64,000 nt of DNA, taken from the NCBI GenBank assembly GCA_900766265.1, contig CAAFUS010000013.1, positions 372,001 through 436,000 on the forward strand, written 5' to 3'. The stretch is from Pseudomonadaceae bacterium (GTDB taxonomy: Bacteria > Pseudomonadota > Gammaproteobacteria > Pseudomonadales > Pseudomonadaceae). Position 1 is the first letter of the stretch. The number at the start of each line of letters is the position of its first letter. The notes below the pieces were generated by a model. The model did no database searches. It had not been told where the DNA came from and was given only the letters and a program-made list of their open reading frames with translations. Shown here in pieces: positions 1-8,374 of the stretch. The position numbers and the translations under genes were made by a program.

Positions 1-807
1 GTCGGCGACTGGCGCCAGGCCTGGCCCGGCTTGCCAGCTGTGGCTTCAGGAATGATCGGCAGCCGCCAGGGCTGGCGAGAGGTGCCCTACGTCGCCTGCC
101 CGGCGGGGCAGGACAGCCTGGCCGAAGGGCTGCTGCGCTTCGACACCGGTCGCGGCGATCTGCACCTGGTACCCGGCGTGATGCAGGGCGGGGCGCTGCC
201 CAACGTGCTGCGCGGCGAAGAAACCCAGGTGATCGGTGCCATGGCACTGGAGCCGGCACTGGCCGAGCAGGCGATGCTGGTTTTACCCGGCACCCACAGC
301 AAGTGGGCCAGCGTGCGGGAGGGTCGCTTGTGCAGCTTCGCCACCTATATGACGGGTGAGCTGTATGCCGTGCTGCGTGACCACTCCATTCTCGGCCGGC
401 CGGCCCGCGAGGGAGGCAGCCGAACCAGCGACGCCGCCTTTGCCGCCGGGCTGGTGGCGGCGCGCGACGCCGGCGCGCCGGGACTGTCCGCACGACTGTT
501 CACTGCCCGCAGCCTGGTCCTGGCCGGGGCGCTGGGCGCCGATGAAAGCCTGGACTATCTCTCCGGCCTGCTGATCGGCGAAGAGCTGCGCAGCGTGCTG
601 GCCGGCCATCCCGAGCTGGCGCAAACGCCGCTGGTGTTGCTGGGCGATGCCGCGCTGTGCGCCCGCTATGAGATCGCCTTCGACCTGTTCGGCCTCGATG
701 CGGTACGACGGCTCGAGCACGCCACGGTCGCCGGACTTTGGCGCATCGCCGAAGCTGCCGGCCTGCTGGCTGCCTCTTTCGACCATGGAGCACCCCGCGA
801 TGTTTGA
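1..807 (+). CDS. dgoK: 2-dehydro-3-deoxygalactonokinase, 5'-truncated by the window
   Basis: The reading frame is open from base 1, so the N-terminus lies outside the window and 268 residues are visible. The family phosphorylates 2-keto-3-deoxy-D-galactonate with ATP in the cytoplasm, preparing it for aldol cleavage. The visible part carries the family stretches ASGMIGSRQGWREVPYV and LVLPGTHSKWASV, and a later FATYMTGELYAVL segment, all typical of DgoK. Its stop overlaps the start of the aldolase gene by 8 bases, so the two are translationally coupled. Nothing looks broken in the visible part. The identification rests on recognised family motifs and the adjacent aldolase. Confidence 0.9.
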   Translation, partial: VGDWRQAWPGLPAVASGMIGSRQGWREVPYVACPAGQDSLAEGLLRFDTGRGDLHLVPGVMQGGALPNVLRGEETQVIGAMALEPALAEQAMLVLPGTHSKWASVREGRLCSFATYMTGELYAVLRDHSILGRPAREGGSRTSDAAFAAGLVAARDAGAPGLSARLFTARSLVLAGALGADESLDYLSGLLIGEELRSVLAGHPELAQTPLVLLGDAALCARYEIAFDLFGLDAVRRLEHATVAGLWRIAEAAGLLAASFDHGAPRDV

Positions 808-1420
808 AGACTGCATGCGCCAATTACCGCTGATCGCGATCCTGCGCGGGATCACCCCCGAAGAGGTGGTCCAGGTGGGGCGTGCGCTTCATGACGCCGG
901 CTTTCGGCTGATCGAAGTGCCGCTCAACTCGCCCCGACCGCTGGAAAGCATCGCGCGGCTGGCCGAAGTGCTGGGCGGCGATTGCCTGGTCGGCGCCGGC
1001 ACCGTGCTCAGTGTCGAGCAGGTCCGGCAGGTGGCCGCTGCGGGCGGCCGCCTGGTGGTCGCGCCGAATGCCGATGGCGCGGTGATTCGCGAAGCCAAGG
1101 CGGCCAGCCTGTTCAGCGCGCCGGGTGTCGCCACGCCGACCGAGGCCTTCTCGGCACTCGCGGCGGGCGCCGATGCGCTGAAGCTGTTCCCGGCCGAGCA
1201 GTTCGGCCCGCCCGTGGTGAAAGCTTGGCGGGCCGTGTTGCCGGTCGATTGTCCGCTGCTGCCTGTCGGCGGCATCACGCCGGCTGGCATGGAGGCGTAT
1301 GTGCGTGCCGGCGCTCAGGGTTTCGGCCTCGGCTCGGCGCTGTACCGCCCCGGGATGGACGCCACTGAAGTCGGCCGCAACGCGCTGGCCTTCGCCCGCG
1401 CCTGGCAGGCGCTGCACTGA
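800..1420 (+). CDS. dgoA: 2-dehydro-3-deoxy-6-phosphogalactonate aldolase
   Basis: This 206-aa class I aldolase of the KDPG/KDPGal family splits 2-keto-3-deoxy-6-phosphogalactonate into pyruvate and glyceraldehyde 3-phosphate. The start MFEDCMRQLPLIAILRGI matches the family N-terminus; the open frame continues upstream inside dgoK, but only this ATG gives the usual length of about 205 residues. LKLFPAEQFGPP holds the expected Schiff-base lysine, and LLPVGGITPAGM is the phosphate-binding region. Together with dgoK it forms the lower part of the De Ley-Doudoroff pathway. A closely related KDPG aldolase is the main alternative, but dgoK next door argues for the galactonate form. Confidence 0.9.
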   Translation: MFEDCMRQLPLIAILRGITPEEVVQVGRALHDAGFRLIEVPLNSPRPLESIARLAEVLGGDCLVGAGTVLSVEQVRQVAAAGGRLVVAPNADGAVIREAKAASLFSAPGVATPTEAFSALAAGADALKLFPAEQFGPPVVKAWRAVLPVDCPLLPVGGITPAGMEAYVRAGAQGFGLGSALYRPGMDATEVGRNALAFARAWQALH

Positions 1421-1508
1421 CCGGGCATCGAACCGCTACAACCGCCGCCACGACCTGGCGGTGGCGCTGAAAACAGCCGTACCCACAAAAATAAAAGGAG
1501 AGCTGGTC

Positions 1509-2495
1509 ATGCGTATCCCTACGTTCAAAACCTTCGTCCGGCGCAGCTGCGCCGCTGCGGCGTTCGCCCTGTTGGGCCTTGCCGGCCCGTTGCTGGCCGC
1601 GGATTGGCCTACCCGGCCGGTCACTATCGTGGTACCGGCAGGTGCTGGGGGCGGGTCGGACGGCACCGCCCGCATTCTCGCCAAATACCTAAAGGAAGAG
1701 CTCGGCCAGCAGTTCAACGTGGTCAATCTGGGCCAGGGCGGTGGTGTCGTCGGCATCCAGCGGATCGTCAGCGCTCGGCCCGACGGCTACACCCTCGGCG
1801 TGCTGTTCAACTATGCGCACTACAAGGAAATGGGGCAGGCCGACTTCACCCTCGACGACTTCACCCCCATCGGCCAGTACAACTTCGATCCGGCCGGCTT
1901 CCAGGTGCGTGACGACTCGCCGTTCACCTCGATCGGCCAGGCGCTCGATGCGATCAAGGCCGACCCGTCGAAATACACCATCGCCTGCGCAGGCGGCTGC
2001 GGCGGTTCGTGGCCGGTAGCGGTGGCGACCCTGCTCGATCGCTGGGGCGTCGAGATGACCAAGGTGCGCATGATTCCCGGGCAGGGCGCCGCAGCGGCGA
2101 TGCAGGATCTGGCGGCCGGCGGGGTCGACTTCGTGCCCTGCTCGTTGCCCGAGGCCGATGCCCTGCTCAAGACCGGCAAGGTTCGCAGCCTGGCGGTTTT
2201 CGGCCAGGAGCGCTTGCCGACGTTCGACTCGGTGCCGTCCCTGAAGGAGCAGACCGGTCTGGACCTGGAGCTCGGCTCCTTCCGTGGGCTGGTCGCGCCG
2301 GCCGGCGTTCCGGACGAGCTTCGCGCGAAGCTGCAGGCCGCCCTGCAGAAGGTCTATCAGAACCCGGCCTGGCAGGAGGAAATGCAGGCCCGCGGCTTCG
2401 GACTGCAGTGGCGGGACGCCGACGCCTTCACCCGTTACCTGGAACAGCACACCCAGGACGTCCAGGCCCTGTTCGCCAAGATGAGCCTGGAATGA
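1509..2495 (+). CDS. tripartite tricarboxylate transporter substrate-binding protein (TctC/Bug family)
   Basis: This is a periplasmic solute receptor of 328 aa. The start at 1509 has AAAAGGAG about ten bases upstream and gives a clean signal peptide with twin arginines, a hydrophobic core and a probable cut after LLA before ADWPTRPV. The open frame extends upstream but would bury the signal. WPTRPVTIVVPAGAGGGSD and LGQGGGVVGIQRI are typical of Bug receptors. The membrane partners TctB and TctA follow directly, so the system is complete. Bug proteins bind small carboxylates. The kinase and aldolase upstream suggest a sugar acid such as galactonate or a related compound, but the ligand is inference. 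Confidence 0.88.
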   Translation: MRIPTFKTFVRRSCAAAAFALLGLAGPLLAADWPTRPVTIVVPAGAGGGSDGTARILAKYLKEELGQQFNVVNLGQGGGVVGIQRIVSARPDGYTLGVLFNYAHYKEMGQADFTLDDFTPIGQYNFDPAGFQVRDDSPFTSIGQALDAIKADPSKYTIACAGGCGGSWPVAVATLLDRWGVEMTKVRMIPGQGAAAAMQDLAAGGVDFVPCSLPEADALLKTGKVRSLAVFGQERLPTFDSVPSLKEQTGLDLELGSFRGLVAPAGVPDELRAKLQAALQKVYQNPAWQEEMQARGFGLQWRDADAFTRYLEQHTQDVQALFAKMSLE

Positions 2496-2514
2496 CCGCC
2501 ACGAGGAAGCCGTG

Positions 2515-3018
2515 ATGAAACTCTCCGATCTCGCCCTCGGGGTGCTGTTCGTGCTGCTGGGTGGCGCCGTGCTGCTGGTCGCCAGCCAGATGAAAGTCTC
2601 GCCGCACTTCCAGTACGGCGCGGGTTTCTTCCCGACCATCCTCGGCGGTTTGCTCACCCTGGCCGGCCTCTGGCTCGCCGTCAGTGATCTGCGAGCTGCC
2701 GCCGCACGGCGCGGGATCGCACGCCTCGTCGCGCTGGCGCCCTGGTGCCGTGGTCGCTCCCGGCTGATGAACCTCGCCGCAGTAATCGCCGCCCTGATCG
2801 GCTTCGTCCTTCTGATCGAGCCGCTCGGGTTCGTCATATCGAGTCTGGTGCTGCTGGCCTTGCTCGGCTACCGCTTCAGCGGCCGCCTGCTGCTTTCGGT
2901 GCTTAGTGCCGCGGGTGTGGTGCTGTTTCTCTACCTGTTCTTTCAGCAGCTGATGGGCGTGCCGCTGCCCGAGGGGCTGCTGGCGAGCCGAATGGAGGTA
3001 CCGCGATGGACGTGTTGA
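2515..3018 (+). CDS. tripartite tricarboxylate transporter small membrane subunit TctB
   Basis: This 167-aa protein has four hydrophobic segments and is the small integral-membrane subunit of a TctABC secondary transporter. It starts MKLSDLALGVLFVLLGGAVL and has the conserved QYGAGFFPTILGG motif around residue 40. A GTG sits immediately before the chosen ATG; the ATG is preferred because of the GAGGAAG ribosome site about seven bases upstream. The gene lies 19 bases after tctC and its end overlaps tctA, as is normal for this operon type. A poorly conserved cytoplasmic loop (residues 63-80) is rich in Arg and Ala. Confidence 0.85.
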   Translation: MKLSDLALGVLFVLLGGAVLLVASQMKVSPHFQYGAGFFPTILGGLLTLAGLWLAVSDLRAAAARRGIARLVALAPWCRGRSRLMNLAAVIAALIGFVLLIEPLGFVISSLVLLALLGYRFSGRLLLSVLSAAGVVLFLYLFFQQLMGVPLPEGLLASRMEVPRWTC

Positions 3019-4511
3019 GCGATGCGCTCGCTCAGGTGCTGACCTGGGAGGTACTGCTGGTGATGCTGGCCAGCGCGCTGTACGGGTTGCTGGTGGGCGC
3101 GATACCAGGCCTTACGGCGACCCTCGCGGTCGCGCTGATGGTACCCATCACTTTCTTCATGGACCCGGTGCCGGCGATCGCCGCGATCGTGACCATGGCG
3201 GCGATGGCGATCTTCGCCGGCGACCTGCCGGCGGTCTTGCTGCGTATGCCGGGCACGCCGGCTTCGGCGGCCTACACCGACCAGGCCTACCAGCTGACGA
3301 TGAAGGGACAGGGCGAGTACATCCTCGGCATCAGCGCCGTCACGTCGGCGATAGGCGGCAGCATCGGCGTGCTGGTATTGATGTTCGGCGCGCCGTATCT
3401 GGCCGGCATCGCTCTGGAATTCAGCGCGTTCGAGTACTTCTGGCTGGCCTGCCTCGGCCTCACCGCGGCGATCATGGTGGGCGGCACGGCGTCGATCAGC
3501 AAGAGTGTGATATCCCTGGTGCTCGGCCTGCTGGTGGCCTGCGTCGGTATCGATCCGGTATCGGGGGAGTCACGCTTCACCTTCGGCAGCCAGGCCCTGC
3601 TGGGCGGCTTCGGCTTCATTCCAGTGATCATCGGCCTGTTCGCCGTCGCCGAGATCCTGCGCTTCTGCCTGCGCGGCGATGGCGACCATCAGCGGCTGCA
3701 GGTTGCCCAGGCGCCGCTGTTCGGCAAGGCGCTACGCGAAGCCTTCAGGCACAAAATGGGCGTCCTGCGCGGTTCGGCGATCGGTACCCTGACCGGTGCG
3801 TTGCCAGGTGCCGGCGCCGACATCGCCGCTTACATCTCCTATGCCATCGCTCGGCGGCGGCCCGGGCGGGACGAGGACGATACCGCGACGGCGGTGCAGC
3901 AGATCGCGCCGGCCACTGCGGCCAACAACGCGGCGGTGGGCGGCAGCTTCATTCCGGCGACGGTGTTCGGCATTCCGGGCGACTCGCTCACCGCGATCGT
4001 GATCGGCGTGTTGCTGATGAAGGGGCTGACGCCGGGGCCGACCATCTTCAGCGACAACGCCAGCATGATCAATGCGGTGTTCCTCGCGTTCCTGCTGGCC
4101 AACCTGCTGCTGATTCCCTTCGGCTTTCTGGCGGTGCGGGCATTCAAGCAGGTGCTGCGCATCCCCCAGGCGATCCTGATGCCGGCGATTCTGCTGTTCG
4201 CCATGATCGGTGCCTACGCCGTCGAGAACAGCCTGTTCGCCGTGGTGACCATCCTGATCTTCGGCGTGCTGGGCTTTCTGCTCGAGGAGCATGGCTTTCC
4301 GCTGGCGCCGATGATTCTCGGCCTTGTCCTTGGGCCGCTACTGGAAGAGACCTTCGTGACCTCGATGATGCGCTCGAATGGGGACCTGATGGCCTTCTTC
4401 GAACGCCCCGTTTCGCTGCTACTGGCCGCCGTCACCCTCGGCGTCTGGCTGATCCCCCCGCTGCTTCGTATAGGCCGCGGTCGCGGTGCGGCCCGCGCGG
4501 CCCATCCCTGA
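3006..4511 (+). CDS. tripartite tricarboxylate transporter large permease TctA
   Basis: This 501-aa polytopic membrane protein is the large permease subunit and probably couples substrate entry to an ion gradient. Family signatures are visible: GLLVGAIPGLTATLAVALM near residue 27, RMPGTPASAA near residue 80, GALPGAGADIAAYISY near residue 262 and SFIPATVFGIPGDSLTAIVIG near residue 316. Its ATG lies 13 bases inside the end of tctB. Length is normal for TctA (about 500). It works with the TctC receptor and TctB. The C-terminal tail RIGRGRGAARAAHP is basic and presumably cytoplasmic. Confidence 0.92.
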   Translation: MDVLSDALAQVLTWEVLLVMLASALYGLLVGAIPGLTATLAVALMVPITFFMDPVPAIAAIVTMAAMAIFAGDLPAVLLRMPGTPASAAYTDQAYQLTMKGQGEYILGISAVTSAIGGSIGVLVLMFGAPYLAGIALEFSAFEYFWLACLGLTAAIMVGGTASISKSVISLVLGLLVACVGIDPVSGESRFTFGSQALLGGFGFIPVIIGLFAVAEILRFCLRGDGDHQRLQVAQAPLFGKALREAFRHKMGVLRGSAIGTLTGALPGAGADIAAYISYAIARRRPGRDEDDTATAVQQIAPATAANNAAVGGSFIPATVFGIPGDSLTAIVIGVLLMKGLTPGPTIFSDNASMINAVFLAFLLANLLLIPFGFLAVRAFKQVLRIPQAILMPAILLFAMIGAYAVENSLFAVVTILIFGVLGFLLEEHGFPLAPMILGLVLGPLLEETFVTSMMRSNGDLMAFFERPVSLLLAAVTLGVWLIPPLLRIGRGRGAARAAHP

Positions 4512-4550
4512 TTTCCCCCTCGACGATCTCGTTCTTAAGGAGAGACAGCC

Positions 4551-5330
4551 ATGTATTTCAACGACCTCAAAGGCAAGCGCGTATTGATCACCGGCTCGAC
4601 CATGGGCATCGGCCTGGCGGTCGCCAAGGCCTTCGCCGCGCTCGGCGCCCACGTCGGCATCACCGCGCGCAAGGCGCCCGATGACCTCGATGCGCTGCTC
4701 AGCGAGATGTCCAGCGCGGGTGGAGAGGCTGCGTTCTTCGCCGGCGACCTGTCCAGCACCCAGGCCTGCGTCGAGACGGTCCAGGCGTTCGTCGAGCGCT
4801 TCGGCGGCATCGACGTGCTGGTCAACAACGCCGGCGCGCTGCTCGAGCGCCGTGGACTGGAAAAGATCGACGACGACTTCTTCCAGGCCATGGCGGACGT
4901 GAACATGCGCTCGGCGCTGATGGTCACCCGCGAGGCCATTCCTCATCTGCGCGCCTCGGCAAAGGCCTCGGGCACCTCCGTCGCGGTGATCTCTACCGGC
5001 TCGATCGCCGCCTACAACGGAGGCGGCCCGGGTGCGAGCCTCTACGCCGCGGCCAAGGCCTGGCTGCACAACGTGCAGCGCAACTGGGTGCGGGAATTCA
5101 CCTGCGACAACATCCGCTTCAACATCGTGGCGCCGGGCACCGTGGACACCGCCTTCCATGCCGACAAGGACGATGCCGCCCGCGCCCAGGTCAACGCGAC
5201 CATTCCCTTGTGCCGCTTCGGTACCAGCGAAGAGATGGCGCCGGCCTACCTGTTTCTCGCCTCCCACGCCTGCAGCGGCTACATCACCGGCCAGGTGATC
5301 GACGTCAACGGCGGCCAGGCCATGCCATGA
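4551..5330 (+). CDS. SDR-family NAD(P)-dependent oxidoreductase
   Basis: This classical short-chain dehydrogenase has 259 aa. The nucleotide-binding motif TGSTMGIG lies at residues 14-21, the structural NNAG near residue 92, the catalytic Ser at about 151, Tyr165 and Lys169 (YAAAK), and the C-terminal SGYITGQVIDVNGG is typical of the family. All catalytic residues are present. AAGGAGAG precedes the ATG. It sits 39 bases after tctA and overlaps the next start region, so it belongs to the sugar-acid operon. A role in oxidising or reducing the sugar or sugar acid carried by the Tct system is plausible, but the substrate cannot be read from the sequence. Confidence 0.85.
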   Translation: MYFNDLKGKRVLITGSTMGIGLAVAKAFAALGAHVGITARKAPDDLDALLSEMSSAGGEAAFFAGDLSSTQACVETVQAFVERFGGIDVLVNNAGALLERRGLEKIDDDFFQAMADVNMRSALMVTREAIPHLRASAKASGTSVAVISTGSIAAYNGGGPGASLYAAAKAWLHNVQRNWVREFTCDNIRFNIVAPGTVDTAFHADKDDAARAQVNATIPLCRFGTSEEMAPAYLFLASHACSGYITGQVIDVNGGQAMP

Positions 5331-5341
5331 AGGAGACCACC

Positions 5342-5788
5342 ATGACCGCCACGCCGATCCTGAGCTATGGCCCGCCGGTGTCCCTGGCGCTCGCCAATCG
5401 GCTGGCCGCGGCGGCCGAGGCCCATGCCCGGGCGCGCGGCTGGCCGATGGTGATCGCCGTGTGCGACCCCGGCGGCCATCTGGTGTGCCTGCAGCGCATG
5501 GACGATGCTGCCCTCGGCAGCGTCGAGGTGGCCCAGCGCAAGGCCTCGACCGCCGCCCTGTTCAAGCGCAGCACCCGTGGCTTCGAGGAAACCCTGGCCA
5601 GCGGCGGGGCGACCCTGCGGCTGCTGTCGATGCACAACGCGATCCTGATGGACGGCGGCGTCCCCTTGCTGCACGAGGGCCGGGTGATCGGTGCGATCGG
5701 CGTGTCGGGCATGCACCCGAGCCAGGATGGGGAGGTGGCAGAAGCCGGCGCCCGGGCGCTGGCCGGGTGGGTGGGCGCGACGCCCTAG
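5342..5788 (+). CDS. HbpS/GlcG-family (DUF336) heme-binding-like protein
   Basis: This 148-aa protein is of the GlcG/HbpS fold. It shows VIAVCDPGGHLVCLQRMD, AQRKASTAALFKRST and GGVPLLHEGRVIGAIGVSGM, the three conserved stretches of the family. Another ATG at 5327 overlaps the SDR stop, but AAGGAG between the two ATGs is correctly spaced for the start at 5342. Family members are often found beside oxidoreductase genes. Some bind heme or degradation products, but their role in catabolic operons is not settled. A paralogue, glcG, lies at 12246. The stop codon overlaps the end of ubiA on the other strand by four bases. Confidence 0.8.
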   Translation: MTATPILSYGPPVSLALANRLAAAAEAHARARGWPMVIAVCDPGGHLVCLQRMDDAALGSVEVAQRKASTAALFKRSTRGFEETLASGGATLRLLSMHNAILMDGGVPLLHEGRVIGAIGVSGMHPSQDGEVAEAGARALAGWVGATP

Positions 5789-6678
5789 CGCGTCGCGAAG
5801 TCCAGCACGATCCCGACGAGGATCGCCAGTCCGGCCCAGTGGTTGTGCAGGAAGGCCTTGAAGCACTTGTCCGGCCGCCGCGACTGGGTGGTCCAGAACT
5901 CCCAGGCGAAGCAGCCGGCGGCGATCAGCAGGCCGAAGTGGAACCACTGGCCGAGCTCGAAGCGCACCCCGGCGAGAATCAGGCAGAACAGCGCCAGCCC
6001 CTGCAGGCTGAGGATCATGATGCGATCGGCCTCGCCGAACAGGATGGCGGTCGAGCGGACGCCGATCTTCAGGTCGTCCTCCCGGTCGGCCATCGCATAA
6101 TAGGTGTCGTAGCCGACCGTCCAGATCAGGTTGGCGATGAACAGCAGCCAGGCTTCGGGCGGCAGGCTGCCGGTCTCGGCGGTGAAGGCCATCGGCATAC
6201 CCCAGGAGAACGCCGCCCCCAGCACCACCTGCGGATAGAAGGTGTAGCGCTTCATGAAGGGGTAGAGCGCTGCGACCCCAAGGGCCCCGAACGACAGCCA
6301 GATAGTGGCCGCGTTGGTCAGCAGGACCAGCCCGAAGCTCAGCGCGACCAGCACGGCGAACAGGATCAGGGCTTCCTTCGGCGCGACCTTTCCGGTGGCC
6401 AGCGGGCGGCCCTTGGTGCGTTTGACGTGGCCGTCGAAATTGCGGTCCGCGTAGTCGTTGATCACGCAGCCGGCGGCGCGCATCAGAATCACGCCCATCA
6501 CGAAGATGAACAGATTCTTGGCGCTCGGTACGCCTTCGGCCGCGATCCAGAGCGCCCAGAGGGTTGGCCAGAGCAACAGGTAGGTGCCGATGGGGCGATC
6601 GAAGCGCATCAGCTGGACGAAGTCCCAGGCGCGCGGGTGCAGACGGTTGCAGGCGTGCAGCAGCACTTTGTTGTACAT
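5785..6678 (-). CDS. ubiA: 4-hydroxybenzoate polyprenyltransferase
   Basis: This 297-aa integral membrane prenyltransferase attaches the polyprenyl chain to 4-hydroxybenzoate, the second committed step of ubiquinone synthesis. The first Asp-rich motif NDYADRNFDGHVKRTKGRP lies near residues 77-95, and a second conserved DxxxD-type site, YDTYYAMADREDD, lies near residues 193-205. Several hydrophobic segments follow the usual UbiA pattern. It lies just downstream of ubiC on the same strand, so the pair makes 4-hydroxybenzoate and then prenylates it. Length is standard (about 295). Confidence 0.96.
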   Translation of the reverse strand: MYNKVLLHACNRLHPRAWDFVQLMRFDRPIGTYLLLWPTLWALWIAAEGVPSAKNLFIFVMGVILMRAAGCVINDYADRNFDGHVKRTKGRPLATGKVAPKEALILFAVLVALSFGLVLLTNAATIWLSFGALGVAALYPFMKRYTFYPQVVLGAAFSWGMPMAFTAETGSLPPEAWLLFIANLIWTVGYDTYYAMADREDDLKIGVRSTAILFGEADRIMILSLQGLALFCLILAGVRFELGQWFHFGLLIAAGCFAWEFWTTQSRRPDKCFKAFLHNHWAGLAILVGIVLDFATR

Positions 6679-6753
6679 CGCGGCGGCTCGTTTGAAGGCT
6701 GTGCCGGGATTATACGGCCTCGATCGTTGCGCTGTCGGTGTGCCGTCCGCCGA

Positions 6754-7290
6754 TCACGCCGGCCCGGCGACCTTGCGCCAGAAGGCCGGCAGAAAGACTT
6801 CCGCCACCAGCACCGCCAAGGGCCCCCGGACGAAGGCCGAGCGCCGCGCCCACAAGTCGGGTTCGCGTACCGCTTCTGGCAGCAGCTCGGCCGGGTAGCG
6901 GCACAGCTGCATGTCGCCACGGCGGAAGGCCGGGTCGCTGAACAGCAACTCGCCGAGCGACCGGGGACCCAGCACCTGCAGCGGGATGTCGCTGGCTTGC
7001 AGCGCCGTCTTGGCCGCGACGCTACGGGCGAACACCCAGGGTTGTTCCTCGCCCAGCAGGTGGACCTCCCGCACCCAGCCCTCGCTGCCCGATGGCACGC
7101 CGAGGGCAGCGCATTCATCTGCCCGCAAGGGTTGCCAGCCCTCTTCGAGGGGGTGAACGCGGAAACGGCCGCCGGCGAGTGCCGTCAGGCGGCGTGTCAG
7201 CGAACCGTCATCGAGCAGCCAGGTGCGTTCGTCGTCGCGCGGCGGGTAGGGAGGAGTGATGGCGGGGGACCAGCAGGGTAAGTCGGTCAC
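6754..7290 (-). CDS. ubiC: chorismate pyruvate-lyase
   Basis: This 178-aa soluble enzyme releases pyruvate from chorismate to give 4-hydroxybenzoate, the head group of ubiquinone. Recognisable pieces are WLLDDGSLTRRL near residue 25, GEEQPWVFARSV near residue 80 and a C-terminal DLWARRSAFVRGPLAVLVAEVFLP containing the conserved Arg and Glu. It ends 75 bases before ubiA on the same strand, the usual ubiCA order. The start codon gives the normal length for the family in Pseudomonas. No riboswitch or strong promoter motif is obvious upstream, where the glcC gene ends. Confidence 0.93.
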   Translation of the reverse strand: MTDLPCWSPAITPPYPPRDDERTWLLDDGSLTRRLTALAGGRFRVHPLEEGWQPLRADECAALGVPSGSEGWVREVHLLGEEQPWVFARSVAAKTALQASDIPLQVLGPRSLGELLFSDPAFRRGDMQLCRYPAELLPEAVREPDLWARRSAFVRGPLAVLVAEVFLPAFWRKVAGPA

Positions 7291-7359
7291 GGCGGATCTG
7301 GACAGGCGGGTGAGCGGCGAGTCTAGGGTGCCGGCTCGCCGGCTTCAACCCGCGCCGGG

Positions 7360-8136
7360 TCAGGCCCAGCCTTCCAGGCGCATCGAGGCACGCACAAGGC
7401 GCTGCTCTTCCTGCTCGATTTCCTTGAGATTGTCCCGAATGCTGTTGATGTGGTCGCGGGCGGCCCGCTGGGCCTGCTCGGGCAGGCGGCCGGTCACCGC
7501 ATGGAACAGCCGGGCGTGCTGGCGATCGATCTGCCGCTTCTGGGCCGGGCGGTGGTAGAGGTTGTTCACCGAGGCGAATACGGTGCTCAGCATCAGGTCG
7601 GTGAGCGACTGCAGCGTGTGCACCAATACCGGATTGTGCGACGCCTCGCAGACTGCCAGGTGGAAGGCATGGTCCAGCCGCGCGTGTTCGCGCGGATCGA
7701 GCGCCTCTTCGGCGTGGGCGGCGAGCATCTCCTCGTAGCGTCGGCGAAGCAGGATGAAATCCGCCTCGGTGCCACGCAACGCCGCCAGGCGGGCGGACTC
7801 GCCCTCCAGCAAGCCGCGTACTTCGAGCAGGTCGTAGAGCGTGCGCGGCTGCGAGTTGAACAGGTGCATCAGCGGGCTCGCGTCGTTGCTTCCCGACAGC
7901 CGCGCCACGAACGAGCCACGGCCCTGTGCCGTCTCCAGGATGCCGCGTCCGCGCAGCACGCGTAGCCCTTCGCGCAGCGCCGAACGGGAGATGCCGAGCT
8001 TTTCGCACAAACGCCGCTCCGACGGCAGCGCCTGGCCGACCTTCAGCACGCCATCGACGATCAGGCGCTCGATGCGCTCGGCGACCACATCGGCGAGCTG
8101 GCGGCGTTCGGTGGCCGTTTCGGTTTCGCTGAGCAT
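7360..8136 (-). CDS. glcC: FadR-subfamily GntR regulator of the glycolate genes
   Basis: This 258-aa regulator has an N-terminal winged helix (residues about 12-80; SERRLCEKLGISRSALREGLRVL and the wing GRGILETAQGRGSFVA) and a C-terminal all-helical FCD ligand domain with spaced His residues (DHAFHLAVCEASHNPVLV). It is transcribed divergently from glcD, as GlcC is in Escherichia coli and Pseudomonas, where it activates the operon in response to glycolate or glyoxylate. Two identical palindromes in the intergenic region are the likely operators, one directly before its own start codon, which predicts autoregulation. An LldR-type lactate regulator is the alternative, but the neighbours are glycolate genes. 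Confidence 0.88.
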   Translation of the reverse strand: MLSETETATERRQLADVVAERIERLIVDGVLKVGQALPSERRLCEKLGISRSALREGLRVLRGRGILETAQGRGSFVARLSGSNDASPLMHLFNSQPRTLYDLLEVRGLLEGESARLAALRGTEADFILLRRRYEEMLAAHAEEALDPREHARLDHAFHLAVCEASHNPVLVHTLQSLTDLMLSTVFASVNNLYHRPAQKRQIDRQHARLFHAVTGRLPEQAQRAARDHINSIRDNLKEIEQEEQRLVRASMRLEGWA

Positions 8137-8147
8137 GCGTTTCTCCT

Positions 8148-8162
8148 ACTGGTAGGACCAGT
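8148..8162. promoter_or_regulatory. GlcC operator, copy 1 (proximal to glcC)
   Basis: ACTGGTAGGACCAGT is a perfect 6+3+6 palindrome (ACTGGT-AGG-ACCAGT). FadR-type GntR proteins typically bind TGGT-N(2-4)-ACCA half sites, so this matches the regulator encoded alongside. It lies 12 bases upstream of the glcC start codon and would cover the glcC promoter or leader. Confidence 0.75.
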
Positions 8163-8255
8163 TCGAGGCGCCAGCCACGCAGCCAAACGTGACGCACTGG
8201 TCATTCAGAGCTAGCGCGGCCGACGGGCCGTTCGGCGCAGTGTAAGGCAGAAAAA

Positions 8256-8270
8256 ACTGGTAGGACCAGT
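8256..8270. promoter_or_regulatory. GlcC operator, copy 2 (proximal to glcD)
   Basis: This is the same 15-base palindrome as at 8148, conserved in every base including the AGG spacer. It lies 108 bp from copy 1, about ten helical turns, and about 105 bp upstream of the glcD start, a suitable place for activation. An isolated ACTGGTCA half site occurs between the two, near 8196. Confidence 0.75.
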
Positions 8271-8374
8271 TGATTTTTGCATGGACGGAAGAGGCCTTGC
8301 GGCGGTATTGATGCGACAAAGGATCGCAGCCTGGCTGTGATTGCCATAACGATAAGAAATCGAGCGCCTGACTG

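Noticed and set aside
5461..7281. Plus-strand open frame of 606 codons opposite ubiA and ubiC
   Set aside because: It runs antisense through two well-supported genes and has no domain features.
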